Assembly (NCBI RefSeq): GCF_003478445.1
Contig: NZ_QUET01000017.1
Location: forward strand, 18,725 to 82,724
From: Roseburia sp. AM59-24XD
GTDB lineage: Bacteria > Bacillota > Clostridia > Lachnospirales > Lachnospiraceae
Direction: 5' to 3'
Length of the DNA: 64,000 nt
In this document: piece after piece, positions 9,151-19,075 of the stretch
How the letters are laid out: each line of letters starts with the position of its first letter
How positions within the stretch are numbered: position 1 is the first letter of the stretch
Translations under genes and position numbers: made by a program
The notes under the pieces: generated by a model
Database searches by the model: none
Seen by the model: only the letters and a program-made list of their open reading frames with translations
Told to the model about the DNA's origin: nothing

Positions 9151-10332
9151 ATGGATATTCGGAAAGCTGACCAGCATTTTATACATACCTACAACAGAAG
9201 CACTACCTTCGTCAGGGGTGAAGAAATGTATCTGATCAATGACGAAGGAAAGAAATATCTGGACATGGGTGCCGGCATTGCCGTATCTGCACTCGGCTAC
9301 AGTAACGAGGAGTACAAGCAGGGACTGAAGGATCAGGTCGATAAGCTGATCCACATCTCCAATCTCTACTTTAATGAACCTGCCGTAAAGGCGGCCAATT
9401 ATCTCTGTGAGGCATCCGGAATGGATCGTGTCTTCTTCACCAACAGTGGAGCAGAAGCGATCGAGGGTGCGTTAAAGCTTGCCAGAAAATACGCACGCAC
9501 CAAGAATCCGGACAACGGCGGCGAGATCATTGCGATGGAGCATTCCTTCCACGGTCGTACTATGGGAGCTCTTTCCGTCACAGGAACAAAGCATTACAGA
9601 GAACCGTTTGAACCGTTGATCGGCGGCGTTTCTTTCGCAGAATACAACAATCTGGACAGCGTGAAGGCTTTGATCACATCGGACACCTGTGCCATTATTA
9701 TGGAATCCTTACAGGGAGAGGGAGGTATCCATCCGGCTTCTGAGGATTTTATGAAGGGCGTTCGTGCACTCTGCGATGAGAAAGGCATTCTTCTGATCCT
9801 CGACGAGATCCAGTGCGGTATGGGAAGAACCGGAAAGATGTTTGCATTCCAGCATTACGGTATCCTGCCGGATATCATAACCAGTGCAAAGGCACTCGGC
9901 TGCGGTGTACCGGTCGGCGCATTCGCAGCAAAGGAAGAGATCGCACAGGCACTTGTTCCGGGCGACCACGGCACCACCTACGGCGGCAATCCCCTTGCAA
10001 CCGCAGCAGTCTGCAAGGTATTCGAGATTTACAAGAAGGATCATATTGTAGAACATGTCAATGAGCTTGCCCCATATCTGATCGATAAGCTAAATGCTCT
10101 TGCCGCAAAGCATTCCTGCATTAAGGATGTCCGCGGAATTGGCTTCATGCAGGGAATTGAGCTTGACGTACCGGCAGGAGAGATTGTAGGTGCAGCTTTA
10201 TCAAAGGGACTGATCCTGATCTCAGCCGGAACCAATATTATCCGTATCGTTCCTCCTCTTGTTGCCGGGAAGGAGCATATCAACGAAATGTGTCGTATTT
10301 TAGATGAAATTTTTACGGAGAAAGGTATCTAA
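9151..10332 (+). CDS. argD: acetylornithine aminotransferase
   Basis: 393 aa class III PLP-dependent aminotransferase. Motifs in order: F-T-N-S-G-A-E-A for phosphate, HSFHGRT, and ILDEIQCGMGRTG; the catalytic Lys is in TSAKALGCGVP. It converts N-acetylglutamate semialdehyde to N-acetylornithine. The start ATG 9151 is 6 bases from GGAGG (9140-9144); ATG 9145 abuts that site and is unlikely. It completes the argC-B-D series; argJ, argF and carA/B are not nearby, so the rest of the pathway must be elsewhere. Confidence 0.93.
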   Translation: MDIRKADQHFIHTYNRSTTFVRGEEMYLINDEGKKYLDMGAGIAVSALGYSNEEYKQGLKDQVDKLIHISNLYFNEPAVKAANYLCEASGMDRVFFTNSGAEAIEGALKLARKYARTKNPDNGGEIIAMEHSFHGRTMGALSVTGTKHYREPFEPLIGGVSFAEYNNLDSVKALITSDTCAIIMESLQGEGGIHPASEDFMKGVRALCDEKGILLILDEIQCGMGRTGKMFAFQHYGILPDIITSAKALGCGVPVGAFAAKEEIAQALVPGDHGTTYGGNPLATAAVCKVFEIYKKDHIVEHVNELAPYLIDKLNALAAKHSCIKDVRGIGFMQGIELDVPAGEIVGAALSKGLILISAGTNIIRIVPPLVAGKEHINEMCRILDEIFTEKGI

Positions 10333-10358
10333 AACACTACCAGAAAAGCATATATCAA

Positions 10359-10387
10359 TAGTGAGCCGAATGGCTCACTATTTTTTG
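10359..10387 (+). terminator. Rho-independent terminator after argD
   Basis: AGTGAGCC, loop GAAT, GGCTCACT, then ATTTTTT. A clear closing hairpin for the arg operon. Confidence 0.85.
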
Positions 10388-10475
10388 TACAGCAATATAG
10401 TAGGTCTGTCCGCCTTATTGCTGTATAAAAGTAATGGATACGGGAAAACTAACCAAAACGAAGGGAGGTTTTTCC

Positions 10476-10910
10476 ATGTGGGGAATGATCATTTCACTGA
10501 TATCCGGAATACTGATGAGTGTGCAGGGTGTCTTTAATACCGAGGTTACCAAGCAGACAAGTGTCTGGATCTCTGCCGCCTTTGTGCAGCTCACCGCACT
10601 GATCGTCTGCATTGCCGCCTGGCTTGTCACCGGAAGAGAGGGACAGATTGCCGGACTTATGCGTGTACATCCGCGTTATATGCTGCTTGGCGGCGTGATC
10701 GGTGCATTTATCACCTACACCGTGATCATCGGCATGAATCAGCTCGGACCGGCAAGAGCTGTTATGCTGATTGTCGCCGCACAGCTGATTGCCGCCTATC
10801 TGATCGAGCTGTTTGGTATGTTCGGGGTTGAAAAGGCAGGTTTTGACTGGCTGAAGCTTTTAGGAACCGCACTGTTTCTCGCCGGTATTATAATTTTTAA
10901 GAAAAATTAA
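10476..10910 (+). CDS. YdcZ-type DMT family small membrane exporter
   Basis: 144 aa protein with about five predicted membrane helices, beginning MWGMIISLISGILMSVQG and containing N-T-E-V and a repeated small-residue helix pattern typical of the DMT_YdcZ family. The start is ATG 10476, 7 bases after GGGAGG (10463-10468); an upstream ATG at 10434 lacks a binding site and would add a polar leader. Substrate unknown. It stands alone between the arg terminator and the comEA promoter region. Confidence 0.75.
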   Translation: MWGMIISLISGILMSVQGVFNTEVTKQTSVWISAAFVQLTALIVCIAAWLVTGREGQIAGLMRVHPRYMLLGGVIGAFITYTVIIGMNQLGPARAVMLIVAAQLIAAYLIELFGMFGVEKAGFDWLKLLGTALFLAGIIIFKKN

Positions 10911-10931
10911 GAAATTTTTAGGGTGGAGCTA

Positions 10932-10959
10932 TTGTTTTTTTGGCAGGATTCGTTAGAAT
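10932..10959 (+). promoter_or_regulatory. possible promoter of the comEA operon
   Basis: TTGTTT (10932-10937), 16 bp, TAGAAT (10954-10959), about 60 bp before comEA. This is a moderate match to sigma-A consensus, and no terminator separates the preceding gene, so read-through is also possible. Confidence 0.35.
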
Positions 10960-11021
10960 ATAAATAGATTCGCATTTTATCATGACATATATCTGCTGCG
11001 ATTTCATTCGTAGGAGGTATT

Positions 11022-11633
11022 ATGAAACGACATACAATTATTACAATCATCATTTGTGCCTGTATTCTGGCGGCATCCGGTTTTCTTTATCTGAGGACCG
11101 GCACAGACGCCTCCGGAAAGGCACAGGAATGGGCATCCGGCAGGGTAAGTGAGTCACCGCCTTCTGCCTCAGAGACATCCGCTTCTGAGAAGAAGGAGAC
11201 TGGCATTGGGGAGTGTACAGTCTATATCTGCGGTGCCGTGAAGCACCCGGGAGTTTATCGTTTACACGGGGATGCCCGTGTTTGTGATGCCGTAGATGCT
11301 GCCGGAGGTCTGAGCCGTAAGGCCGATGCTTTCGCAGTTAATCAGGCGCGTCTTCTGACAGACGGGGAACAGATCACAATTCCCCGCAAAGGAAAGAAAT
11401 CTTCCACAAAGGGACGCACCGGCACCGATGACAAAGTATCCGGTCTTGTCAATATTAATCAGGCGGATCTTGCGGAATTGATGACGCTTGCCGGGATCGG
11501 CGAGGCGAAAGCACAGCTGATCATCGATTACCGTACCGAGAATGGAAGCTTTTCTTCCATCGAGGACATTATGAAGATATCCGGGATCAAAGAGGGGATT
11601 TATAACCGGATCAAAGATCAGATCACAATATAA
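11022..11633 (+). CDS. comEA: ComEA-type DNA-binding competence protein
   Basis: 203 aa protein with an N-terminal membrane anchor (residues 5-22), a low-complexity Ser/Glu linker, a SLBB domain (about 65-125; VYICGAVKHPGVY) and a C-terminal helix-hairpin-helix pair (about 142-203; NINQADLAELMTLAGIGEAK). ComEA binds double-stranded DNA outside the membrane and hands it to ComEC. The operon also contains comEC, 3.2 kb downstream, after a two-component system. Start ATG 11022 follows GTAGGAGGTATT. Confidence 0.9.
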   Translation: MKRHTIITIIICACILAASGFLYLRTGTDASGKAQEWASGRVSESPPSASETSASEKKETGIGECTVYICGAVKHPGVYRLHGDARVCDAVDAAGGLSRKADAFAVNQARLLTDGEQITIPRKGKKSSTKGRTGTDDKVSGLVNINQADLAELMTLAGIGEAKAQLIIDYRTENGSFSSIEDIMKISGIKEGIYNRIKDQITI

Positions 11634-11659
11634 TAAATGAAAGGTTTAGGGGAAGCGTT

Positions 11660-12348
11660 ATGGCGAGAAAGGTTCTGGTTGTTGACGATGAGAAGCTTAT
11701 TGTAAAGGGAATCCGTTTCAGTCTGGAACAGGACGGAATGGAAGTGGATTGTGCCTATGATGGACAGGAGGCACTGGATTTGATCCACAAGAATGAATAT
11801 GATGTCGTTCTGTTAGATGTCATGCTGCCGGTACTGACTGGTTTTGAGGTATGTCAGCAGGTACGGGAGTTTTCTGATGTGCCGATCATTATGCTGACCG
11901 CCAAGGGCGATGATATGGATAAAATCCTTGGTCTTGAATATGGCGCAGACGATTACATCACAAAACCCTTTAACATTCTCGAGGTCAAAGCCCGCATCAA
12001 GCGATCATCCGCCGGAGTAGTGCAGGGCATTCCCATGACGAGAACCCGAAGCTGCTTACATATGATGTTTTAAAGGTAGACTGTGACAGCCGCAGAGCCT
12101 ATATTGATGAGAAGGAAGTAAATCTTACCGCAAAGGAGTTTGATCTTCTTGAGCTGCTCATGGTTCATCCGAATAAGGTATACAGCCGGGAGGAGCTTCT
12201 CAATACAGTCTGGGGTTATGATTATCCGGGCGATGTCAGAACTGTTGACGTGCATATCCGCCGTCTGCGTGAAAAAATCGAAAGCAAACCAAGCGACCCG
12301 AAGTATATACATACGAAATGGGGCGTCGGCTATTATTTTCAGAAGTAG
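11660..12348 (+). CDS. OmpR/PhoB-type response regulator, frameshifted as sequenced
   Basis: The receiver domain is read from 11660 (LVVDDE acidic pair, phospho-Asp in LLDVMLP, Thr in MLTAKG, Lys in ITKPF). The winged-helix DNA-binding domain continues in the -1 frame to 12348 ([13 protein letters not shown], and a [11 protein letters not shown] recognition helix). Restoring one A in the run at 11999-12000 gives [13 protein letters not shown] and a normal 229 aa regulator. As written, translation ends at 12073 without the DNA-binding domain. It lies 26 bp after comEA and 57 bp before the kinase gene. The missing base looks like a homopolymer error, though true decay cannot be excluded. Confidence 0.85.
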
Positions 12349-12405
12349 CCTGGGCGACGTTCGCAAGAATAAACTATAGCCTTAAGTGGCAGGGAAGGGT
12401 GCGCT

Positions 12406-13836
12406 TTGAAACAATTTCTGGGCAGAGTTCTGTATTTTCTGCGTAGTATGCGGGTACAGGTACTGATTGTATTTTTGATGATGGGACTGGTTCCCTTATA
12501 TCTTTTTTCTATTATTATAACAAATGCATATGAATCCAGACTGGTGTCCCAGCGTGTCGATGAACTGCAGTCTTACGGAACCATGATCTCCAATCTGGTC
12601 GTTTCCTCCGGTTACCTGTCGATCACGACAGCGAGGAGGTCAGGGAGGAGGTTGCACAGATTGCAGAGATCTATCAGGGACGCATTATTCTGGTCGATCA
12701 GAATCTTCGGATCATTCACGACACATATGTCTTGAGGACGGCAAAACCGTTATTTCGACCGAGGTTGTCAAATGCTTCGGCGGCTCCGACGGCAAGTACA
12801 TAAACGAACTCGGAGAGTATGTCCAGCTTACAATGCCGATCGTCAACTCCGGCAAGCAGTCGACCGATGGCGTTGTGATCATGAGCTTTTCCATGAAGAG
12901 CCTTCACATGATGGCAGATACCGTCAAGCGTAAGGTCTACATCGTGTTGTTGATCTTAACGATCCTTATCGTTCTCGGTGCCGTTCTTTATTCCACCCTT
13001 CTGGCACGTCCGCTCAAGCAGATCACGTCATCAATCAACGAGATCTCTCAGGGCGATATGAACGTCAAGCTGCATATGCATGGTTTCTCGGAGATCAGCA
13101 GTATTTCCGACTCCTTTAACCAGATGATTGATGTTATCCAGAATCAGGACACGGCGAGACAGGAGTTTGTATCAAACGTTTCCCATGAGTTAAAAACCCC
13201 GATCGCATCTATGAAGGTACTTGCTGATTCCCTGCTTTCCCAGGAAGCATGCCGGAGGAAATTTACCGTGAGTTTCTGGGAGACATCACCAACGAGATCG
13301 AGCGTATGACCAAGATTATCAACGACCTTCTTTCCATGGTCAAGATGGACAAGAATACCTCGCAGATGGAGGTCGTCAACACCAGCATCAACGATCTGTT
13401 AGAGCAGCTTTTAAAACGTCTTCGTCCGATTGCTGCCAAGCGCAATATCGAATTGATCTACGAAAGCTATCGACCTGTAATGGCAGATATCGATGAGACG
13501 AAAATGTCCATCGCCCTCAATAACCTGATTGAAAACGCCATCAAGTACAACTACGACGATGGCTGGGTGCGTGTAACATTAAATGCCGATCACAAATTTT
13601 TCTATGTGACGGTTCAGGATTCCGGAGTCGGTATTCCTGAGGATGTTCAGGATAATGTCTTTGAACGTTTCTACCGTGTTGACAAGGCACGCTCCAGAGA
13701 CACCGGAGGTACCGGTCTTGGTCTTTCCCTGACCAGAAGTGCCGTACTTTTGCACCGTGGTTCGATCAAACTTTACAGCAAAGAGAAGGAAGGAACTACG
13801 TTTACTGTTCGTATTCCTCTGACCTATGTTCCATAA
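12406..13836 (+). CDS. sensor histidine kinase, three frame breaks as sequenced
   Basis: With one base restored at each of 12615-12616 (C), 12731 (C) and 13247 (G) the gene encodes about 477 aa: membrane segment 1 near residues 18-40, an extracytoplasmic sensor region, membrane segment 2 (VYIVLLILTILIVLGAVLYS), HAMP, the HisKA box (FVSNVSHELKTP) and a HATPase domain with N-box (NNLIENAIKYN), G1 (DSGVGIP) and G2 (GGTGLGLSL). The start is TTG 12406 after GGAAGGGTG. It is the cognate kinase of the regulator upstream; a GerMN lipoprotein follows after 33 bp. Three breaks in 650 bp make this the most damaged gene of the window. Confidence 0.85.
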
Positions 13837-13869
13837 TAATCAATAACCACCCACAAAGGAGTAGAAGAT

Positions 13870-14849
13870 ATGTCATGCAACATGTGTATGCCGGCAAAAT
13901 ATAAATCCATACTTCGACTCGGCACGACTGCCGCAGTCCTTCTTTTAGTACTCCTTTTCTGTGGAGGTTGTTCTTTCCACAAGGAAGAAGAATATACCGG
14001 CTACTATGTGTTCTGTCCGGATGCCAACGAGACAAAGGTGGGATATGAAAAGTACACACCGACATCGCGCAAGCGGGATGATCTCGTCAGCGAATTTCTG
14101 AAACGGCTGCAGTCTGAGCCTAAAGATATCGGTCTGCGAAAGGCTCTGCCGGACGATGTCAAAGTGGACGAGTTTATGTTCGAAGATTCCGGTCAGCTCA
14201 CGTTGTATCTAAGCTCCGGTTATGGCAAGCTAAAGGGTGTTTCCGAGATACTGCGGCGTGCCGCCATCGTTAAGACCCTATGTCAGATCCGTGGTGTAAG
14301 CAGCGTTCAGTTCTATGTATCCGGTCAGCCACTCACCGACTCCATCTTGAAGCCGTGGGTTATATGACCGCAGACAGCTTCATTGATAACACCGGTGGCG
14401 AGACCACCTACAAACAAAAAGCAACACTGAATATGTATTTTGGCAACAAGGCGGGCGACCATCTTGTCAAGGTTCCTGTAGATATCACCTATGATGCCAC
14501 GATTCCGTTAGAGCAGCTTGCTGTGGAGCAGCTCATCCGAGGACCATATTCCATTGACGTCGTTGATTCGGATCAGATCAAGGCAACAATTCCTGAGAAG
14601 ACACAGCTCAATAAGATTTCCGTCAAGGAAAACACCTGCTATGTCGACTTTTCCGAGGAATTTCTGAATAAACGTACGAATATTTCAGCCGAAGCCACGA
14701 TCTACTCGGTGGTGGACACCCTTGTTGGGTTATCCAACATCAACAAGGTGCAGTTCAGCATCAACGGTGAACAGGTACTCTTATACAACGATACGATTGA
14801 TTTCGGTTCCGCCTTTGAACGTAATCTGGACATTGTGATCCAGAACTAG
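13870..14849 (+). CDS. GerMN-domain lipoprotein, frameshifted as sequenced
   Basis: Signal with lipobox CGGC followed by S; then two GerMN domains, the first about residues 60-160 and the second about 200-315 (LEQLAVEQLIRGP, then NTCYVDFSEEF). The first reading frame stops at 14367; adding one A at 14344 restores TDSNLEAVGYMTADS and a 326 aa protein. GerMN domains occur in the sporulation protein GerM and in LpqB, the lipoprotein partner of the MtrAB two-component system of Actinobacteria. Here too it directly follows a response regulator and kinase, so a role as extracytoplasmic modulator of that kinase is a reasonable inference. comEC starts 8 bp downstream. Confidence 0.8.
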
Positions 14850-14857
14850 GAGGGGAG

Positions 14858-17284
14858 ATTATCAAACGACCATTTATCTGGATTTTATCCGGAACGATAT
14901 TATTATTTCTTTTATACCGGACCATTGCTTCCGAGAGGGATGATGCCCGGTATTATTGTTTTCAGGGCATATTTGAAGAACAAGCCCGAGCACACGTCAC
15001 CGGATGTATCGACCAGATCTGTCCGGAGCAGGGCAGACAGGACCGGACATCCTGTTATCTGAAGGACTGCCGGATCCGGCTGGACGGTCAGAATACAATC
15101 TATTACCAGTCAAAACTCTATGTCGTGTTAAACGATAAAACGGTACTTCATCCGGGCAATACCGCTTCACTGACCGGTTCACTGCAGGAGATTATGACAG
15201 CGACAAATCCCGGCATGTTTGACCGCCGTGAATATTACAAAGAAAAGGGTGTTTACTATGAGCTTCGTGCCACAACGCTGCAGATCACCTCTTCCCGGAC
15301 TAATCCGGTCAAAGACCTTTTGTACCGGCTCAGAAACCGGATGGGAGAGGTTTACACGACTTCGCTGCCCGCCAAGGAAAGCGGCATTGTTTCAGCAATG
15401 ATCCTCGGCGACAAGTCGTTACTTGATATTGACATCCGACAGCTCTATCAGGAGAGCGGGATCGGTCATCTGCTCGCGATCAGCGGTCTTCATGTCTCGA
15501 TTCTGTGCATGGCACTGATCCGTTTTTTCAAACATACCGGCATTTCCGAACGCATCTTTATTCCTGCCGGTATCGGACTGGTTCTTGCATACGGACAGAT
15601 GACCGACTTCAGCATTTCCACAAGCCGTGCCGTGATCATGATGATCCTGCTTCTTGCGGCAGATCTGTTCGAGCGGACTTACGATGGCAAAAATTCTCTG
15701 GCGATTGCCGCCGTGATCATTTTGCTCCAAAAGCCCTTTGCTCTGTTTTCCTGCAGTTTTCTTTTATCCTTCGGAGCCATGGCAGGGATCTATTTCATTG
15801 TCCCGTTTTTGGTACAGATCTGGTCCGGCGATTCCTGGCAAAAGCACCGCAAAAGACGTCAAAGACATTTTTCCGACCGCGAGCTTTGCGCCAACCATCC
15901 CCGGATCGGTGCAGGAATACTTTTTATCAGACAGAGAGCGTCGACCGCCGCCGGGATGCTTCTGATCAGCAGCGCCATCCAGCTTACGACACTACCGGTG
16001 ATTCTTTACTTTTTTTCAGAGGTTCCCCTGTATGGAATCCTCATCAATCTGCTTGTGATTCCACTTGCCGCCTTACTGGTAATTCTTTCCTTTCTCGGAG
16101 GTCTTACCGGATGCATCTGTCCGATATTTGGGACATTTCTTTTATCGACAGTTTACTGGCTGCTCTCACTATACGAAAAGCTCTGCCAGCTTTTTAAGAG
16201 ACTGCCCGGTCACGTCCTGATTCTCGGTCGTCCTGCCGTCTGGCAGATTATTTTGTATTATATTCTGTTATGCGGTCTTTTGCTGTGGATGCGGCGGCGG
16301 TCAAAGCAGATTGATGAGCTCGAGTATCAGCACAGCGCTGCCCTTGCGACCTCCGTGCGAAGATACCGCCGCCTCGCCGGACAGGTTATTCCATTCGTTC
16401 TTATTCTTGTCCTGCTGCCGGTTCCGTCAGGCTCTCTTGAGATTGTGGTTCTTGACGTCGGGCAGGGAGACGGGATCTATCTTCATACGCCATCCGGGCA
16501 GAACATTCTTGTGGACGGCGGAAGTACCAGCGAAAACCAGGTAGGGAAGTACCGGATCCTTCCGTTTCTCAAGACCCGCGGAATCCGCTATATCAATTAT
16601 ATGATCGCCACACATGCGGACGAGGATCATATCAACGGTCTTGCCGAGCTTATGCAGATGAGCGGGGACAGCTACCGGATCGGCACACTTCTTCTGCCGG
16701 ATGTAGCAGACAAAGCACAGGAGGGATATCAGCTTCTGATACAGACGGCGCAGACCAAAAATATTACTGTTGCTTATCTTTCCTCCGGTGCAAATCTTAC
16801 ATACGGAGCACTTTCCCTGCTCTGCCTGAATCCCCCCTCCGGCTCCGGCTTTTCCTCCGCCAATGACGAATCCATTGTTCTGAGTCTTCGCTATAATGAC
16901 TTTTCCTGTCTTTTGACCGGAGACCTGGCCGGAGAAGGAGAAGAGGAGGTACGCCGTATCCTTGCGTCTGCCTCCCTCCGAAAAGCCTACAACATCCCGG
17001 AGCATTATACGTTACTAAAGATTGCGCATCACGGCTCCAAAAACTCCTCCGATGAAGAACTGTTGTCCCTGATCCGTCCGGAATACGCCCTGATCTCCTG
17101 TGGCAGACATAACCGGTACGGACATCCCCACAAGGAGCTTTTGCAGCGTCTGAAAAATTGCCATGCCGGGATTTTTCGTACCGATCAGTCGGGTGCACTG
17201 ACTGTCACTGTCAAGCGCCGGGTGACAATTCGCGGATATCTCGATAAAACGCCATCAAAGCTTGCGCGTATATTGTTTCCTTAA
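14858..17284 (+). CDS. comEC: ComEC/Rec2 DNA uptake channel protein
   Basis: Inner-membrane channel protein for single-stranded DNA uptake. The frame is open from just after the GerMN stop; AGGAGGGG (14848-14855) is followed by ATT 14858 and ATC 14861, so translation probably starts at a rare ATT/ATC codon or at a miscalled ATG; the first ATG/GTG alternatives lie hundreds of bases downstream and would remove the N-terminal membrane segment. Length about 808 aa. Order: TM segment (WILSGTILLFLLYRT), OB-like DUF4131 region, multi-helix competence domain (GHLLAISGLHVSIL), then a metallo-beta-lactamase domain (VLDVGQGDG, ATHADEDHINGL, AHHGSKNSSDEELL). It ends the comEA-TCS-comEC operon. Confidence 0.88.
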   Translation: MIKRPFIWILSGTILLFLLYRTIASERDDARYYCFQGIFEEQARAHVTGCIDQICPEQGRQDRTSCYLKDCRIRLDGQNTIYYQSKLYVVLNDKTVLHPGNTASLTGSLQEIMTATNPGMFDRREYYKEKGVYYELRATTLQITSSRTNPVKDLLYRLRNRMGEVYTTSLPAKESGIVSAMILGDKSLLDIDIRQLYQESGIGHLLAISGLHVSILCMALIRFFKHTGISERIFIPAGIGLVLAYGQMTDFSISTSRAVIMMILLLAADLFERTYDGKNSLAIAAVIILLQKPFALFSCSFLLSFGAMAGIYFIVPFLVQIWSGDSWQKHRKRRQRHFSDRELCANHPRIGAGILFIRQRASTAAGMLLISSAIQLTTLPVILYFFSEVPLYGILINLLVIPLAALLVILSFLGGLTGCICPIFGTFLLSTVYWLLSLYEKLCQLFKRLPGHVLILGRPAVWQIILYYILLCGLLLWMRRRSKQIDELEYQHSAALATSVRRYRRLAGQVIPFVLILVLLPVPSGSLEIVVLDVGQGDGIYLHTPSGQNILVDGGSTSENQVGKYRILPFLKTRGIRYINYMIATHADEDHINGLAELMQMSGDSYRIGTLLLPDVADKAQEGYQLLIQTAQTKNITVAYLSSGANLTYGALSLLCLNPPSGSGFSSANDESIVLSLRYNDFSCLLTGDLAGEGEEEVRRILASASLRKAYNIPEHYTLLKIAHHGSKNSSDEELLSLIRPEYALISCGRHNRYGHPHKELLQRLKNCHAGIFRTDQSGALTVTVKRRVTIRGYLDKTPSKLARILFP

Positions 17285-17291
17285 AAAATAA

Positions 17292-17320
17292 ATGACAAAC
17301 AATTTTCTTTGTGCTACAAT
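17292..17320 (+). promoter_or_regulatory. promoter of purM-purN-purD
   Basis: ATGACA (17292-17297), 17 bp, TACAAT (17315-17320), with an extended TG one base before the -10. It lies 52 bp before purM. No PurR box or guanine riboswitch is evident in the short leader. Confidence 0.6.
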
Positions 17321-17372
17321 AATAATATCTTTGATTAAGTGAAGATATAAATACAAACAGAGGAGGCTTATC

Positions 17373-18400
17373 ATGGACTACAAGAATGCAGGCGTTGACA
17401 TTGAGGCGGGCTATAAGGCAGTAGAGCTTATGAAAAAGCATGTTGCCAGCACAATGAGAAGTGAGGTGCTGACAGATATTGGTGGATTTTCGGGGGCATT
17501 TTCCCTGGACAGTTTTAAGGGGATGGAGCATCCGACTCTGGTTTCCGGTACAGACGGAGTAGGAACCAAGTTAAAAATTGCCTTTGAGTTGGACAAGCAC
17601 GACACGATTGGCATCGACTGCGTGGCAATGTGTGTAAACGACATTGCATGTGCCGGTGGAGAGCCATTATTTTTCTTAGATTATATCGCATGCGGCAAGA
17701 ACGAGCCCGAGAAGATTGCACAAATCGTGAGCGGTGTTGCAGAAGGGTGTCGTCAATCTGACGCTGCGCTGATCGGTGGTGAGACAGCAGAGATGCCGGG
17801 CTTTTATCCGGTTGACGAGTATGATCTTGCCGGTTTTGCCGTTGGTATCGTAGACAGAGACAAGATGATCACAGGAAAGACTATCGCAAAGGGAGACGTA
17901 CTGGTAGGAATCGCTTCCTCCGGAATTCACAGCAACGGTTATTCTCTGGTTCGTAAGGTTTTCGATATCAAGAAAGACAATCTGAACCGTTCTTATGAAT
18001 GTCTCGGCGGCAAGACACTGGGTGAGACGATCCTCACACCAACCATTATCTATGTTAAGGCATTAAAGAGCGTCAAAGAGGGCGGTGTAACGATCAAGGG
18101 CTGCAGCCACATCACAGGCGGCGGATTCTATGAGAATATCCCTAGAATGCTTCATGAGGCGTTCGTGCCAGGGTAAAGGCAGACAGCTATCCGATCCCTC
18201 CGATCTTTGATATGCTTTCCAAAGATGGTAACATCGCCAAAGAGATGATGTACAACACCTACAACATGGGTATCGGTATGCTTCTCGCTGTAGACGCAGC
18301 AGACGCTGATAAAACAGTTGAGCTTGTTAACAAGTCCGGTCAGAAGGCATTTATCGTTGGTGAGATTGCAGAGGGCGAAAAGGGAATCGATCTGGTATAA
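17373..18400 (+). CDS. purM: phosphoribosylformylglycinamidine cyclo-ligase, frameshifted as sequenced
   Basis: AIR synthetase, purine pathway step 5. The N-terminal part ([51 protein letters not shown]) is read to 18176, where a stop appears after a lost G at 18158-18159. Restoring it gives [16 protein letters not shown] and continues to the normal end at 18400 (342 aa, the usual length). Since purM is needed for purine synthesis and purN/purD follow intact in order, a sequencing error is more likely than a null allele. Start ATG 17373 follows AGAGGAGG. Confidence 0.93.
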
Positions 18401-18434
18401 AATTCCCGCAGACAGCACAATATGGAGGAGACTT

Positions 18435-19070
18435 ATGCAGAAGATTGCAGTATGTGTATCCGGTGGAGGAACAAACCTTCAGGCGATCATCGATGCTGTT
18501 TCAGACGGCACCATTCATAATACAGAGATTGCTGTTGTCATCAGCAACAAAGAAAACGCATATGCTCTGGAGCGCGCTGCAGCCGCAGGCATTCCGGCAA
18601 AATGCATCAATCCAAAGTCCTTTGATTCCAGGGACGACTTTGCAGACGCAATGTTACATACATTAGACGAATATCATATCGATCTGGTGGTACTTGCCGG
18701 TTATCTGGTGATCGTACCTGCCAAAATGATCGAGACATATCATAACCGTATCATTAACATTCATCCATCCCTGATCCCGGCACACTGCGGTATGGGATAT
18801 TACGGTCTTAAGGTTCATGAGAGCGTCCTTTCCATGGGCAACAAGGTAACCGGAGCAACCGTTCATTTCGTGGATGAAAAGGCAGACCATGGTCCGATCA
18901 TTTTGCAGAAGGCTGTTGAGGTTCATGAGGGAGATACCCCTGAGATCCTCCAGCGCCGTGTTATGGAACAGGCAGAGTGGAAGATTCTTCCAAAGGCAAT
19001 TGATCTGATCGGTGCCGGAAAAGTAACTGTAGAAGACGGCATTGCACACATCAAGGAACAGGAGGCATAG
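18435..19070 (+). CDS. purN: phosphoribosylglycinamide formyltransferase
   Basis: 211 aa GAR transformylase that uses 10-formyl-THF. N-terminal CVSGGGTNLQAII binds the phosphate of GAR; INIHPSLIPA holds the catalytic Asn and His, and a later V-D-E-K-A-D-H-G-P-I contains the conserved Asp. The start ATG 18435 is 4-5 bases from GGAGGAG; longer upstream starts run into purM. It is 34 bp after purM and 5 bp before purD, one operon. Confidence 0.94.
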   Translation: MQKIAVCVSGGGTNLQAIIDAVSDGTIHNTEIAVVISNKENAYALERAAAAGIPAKCINPKSFDSRDDFADAMLHTLDEYHIDLVVLAGYLVIVPAKMIETYHNRIINIHPSLIPAHCGMGYYGLKVHESVLSMGNKVTGATVHFVDEKADHGPIILQKAVEVHEGDTPEILQRRVMEQAEWKILPKAIDLIGAGKVTVEDGIAHIKEQEA

Positions 19071-19075
19071 ACATT

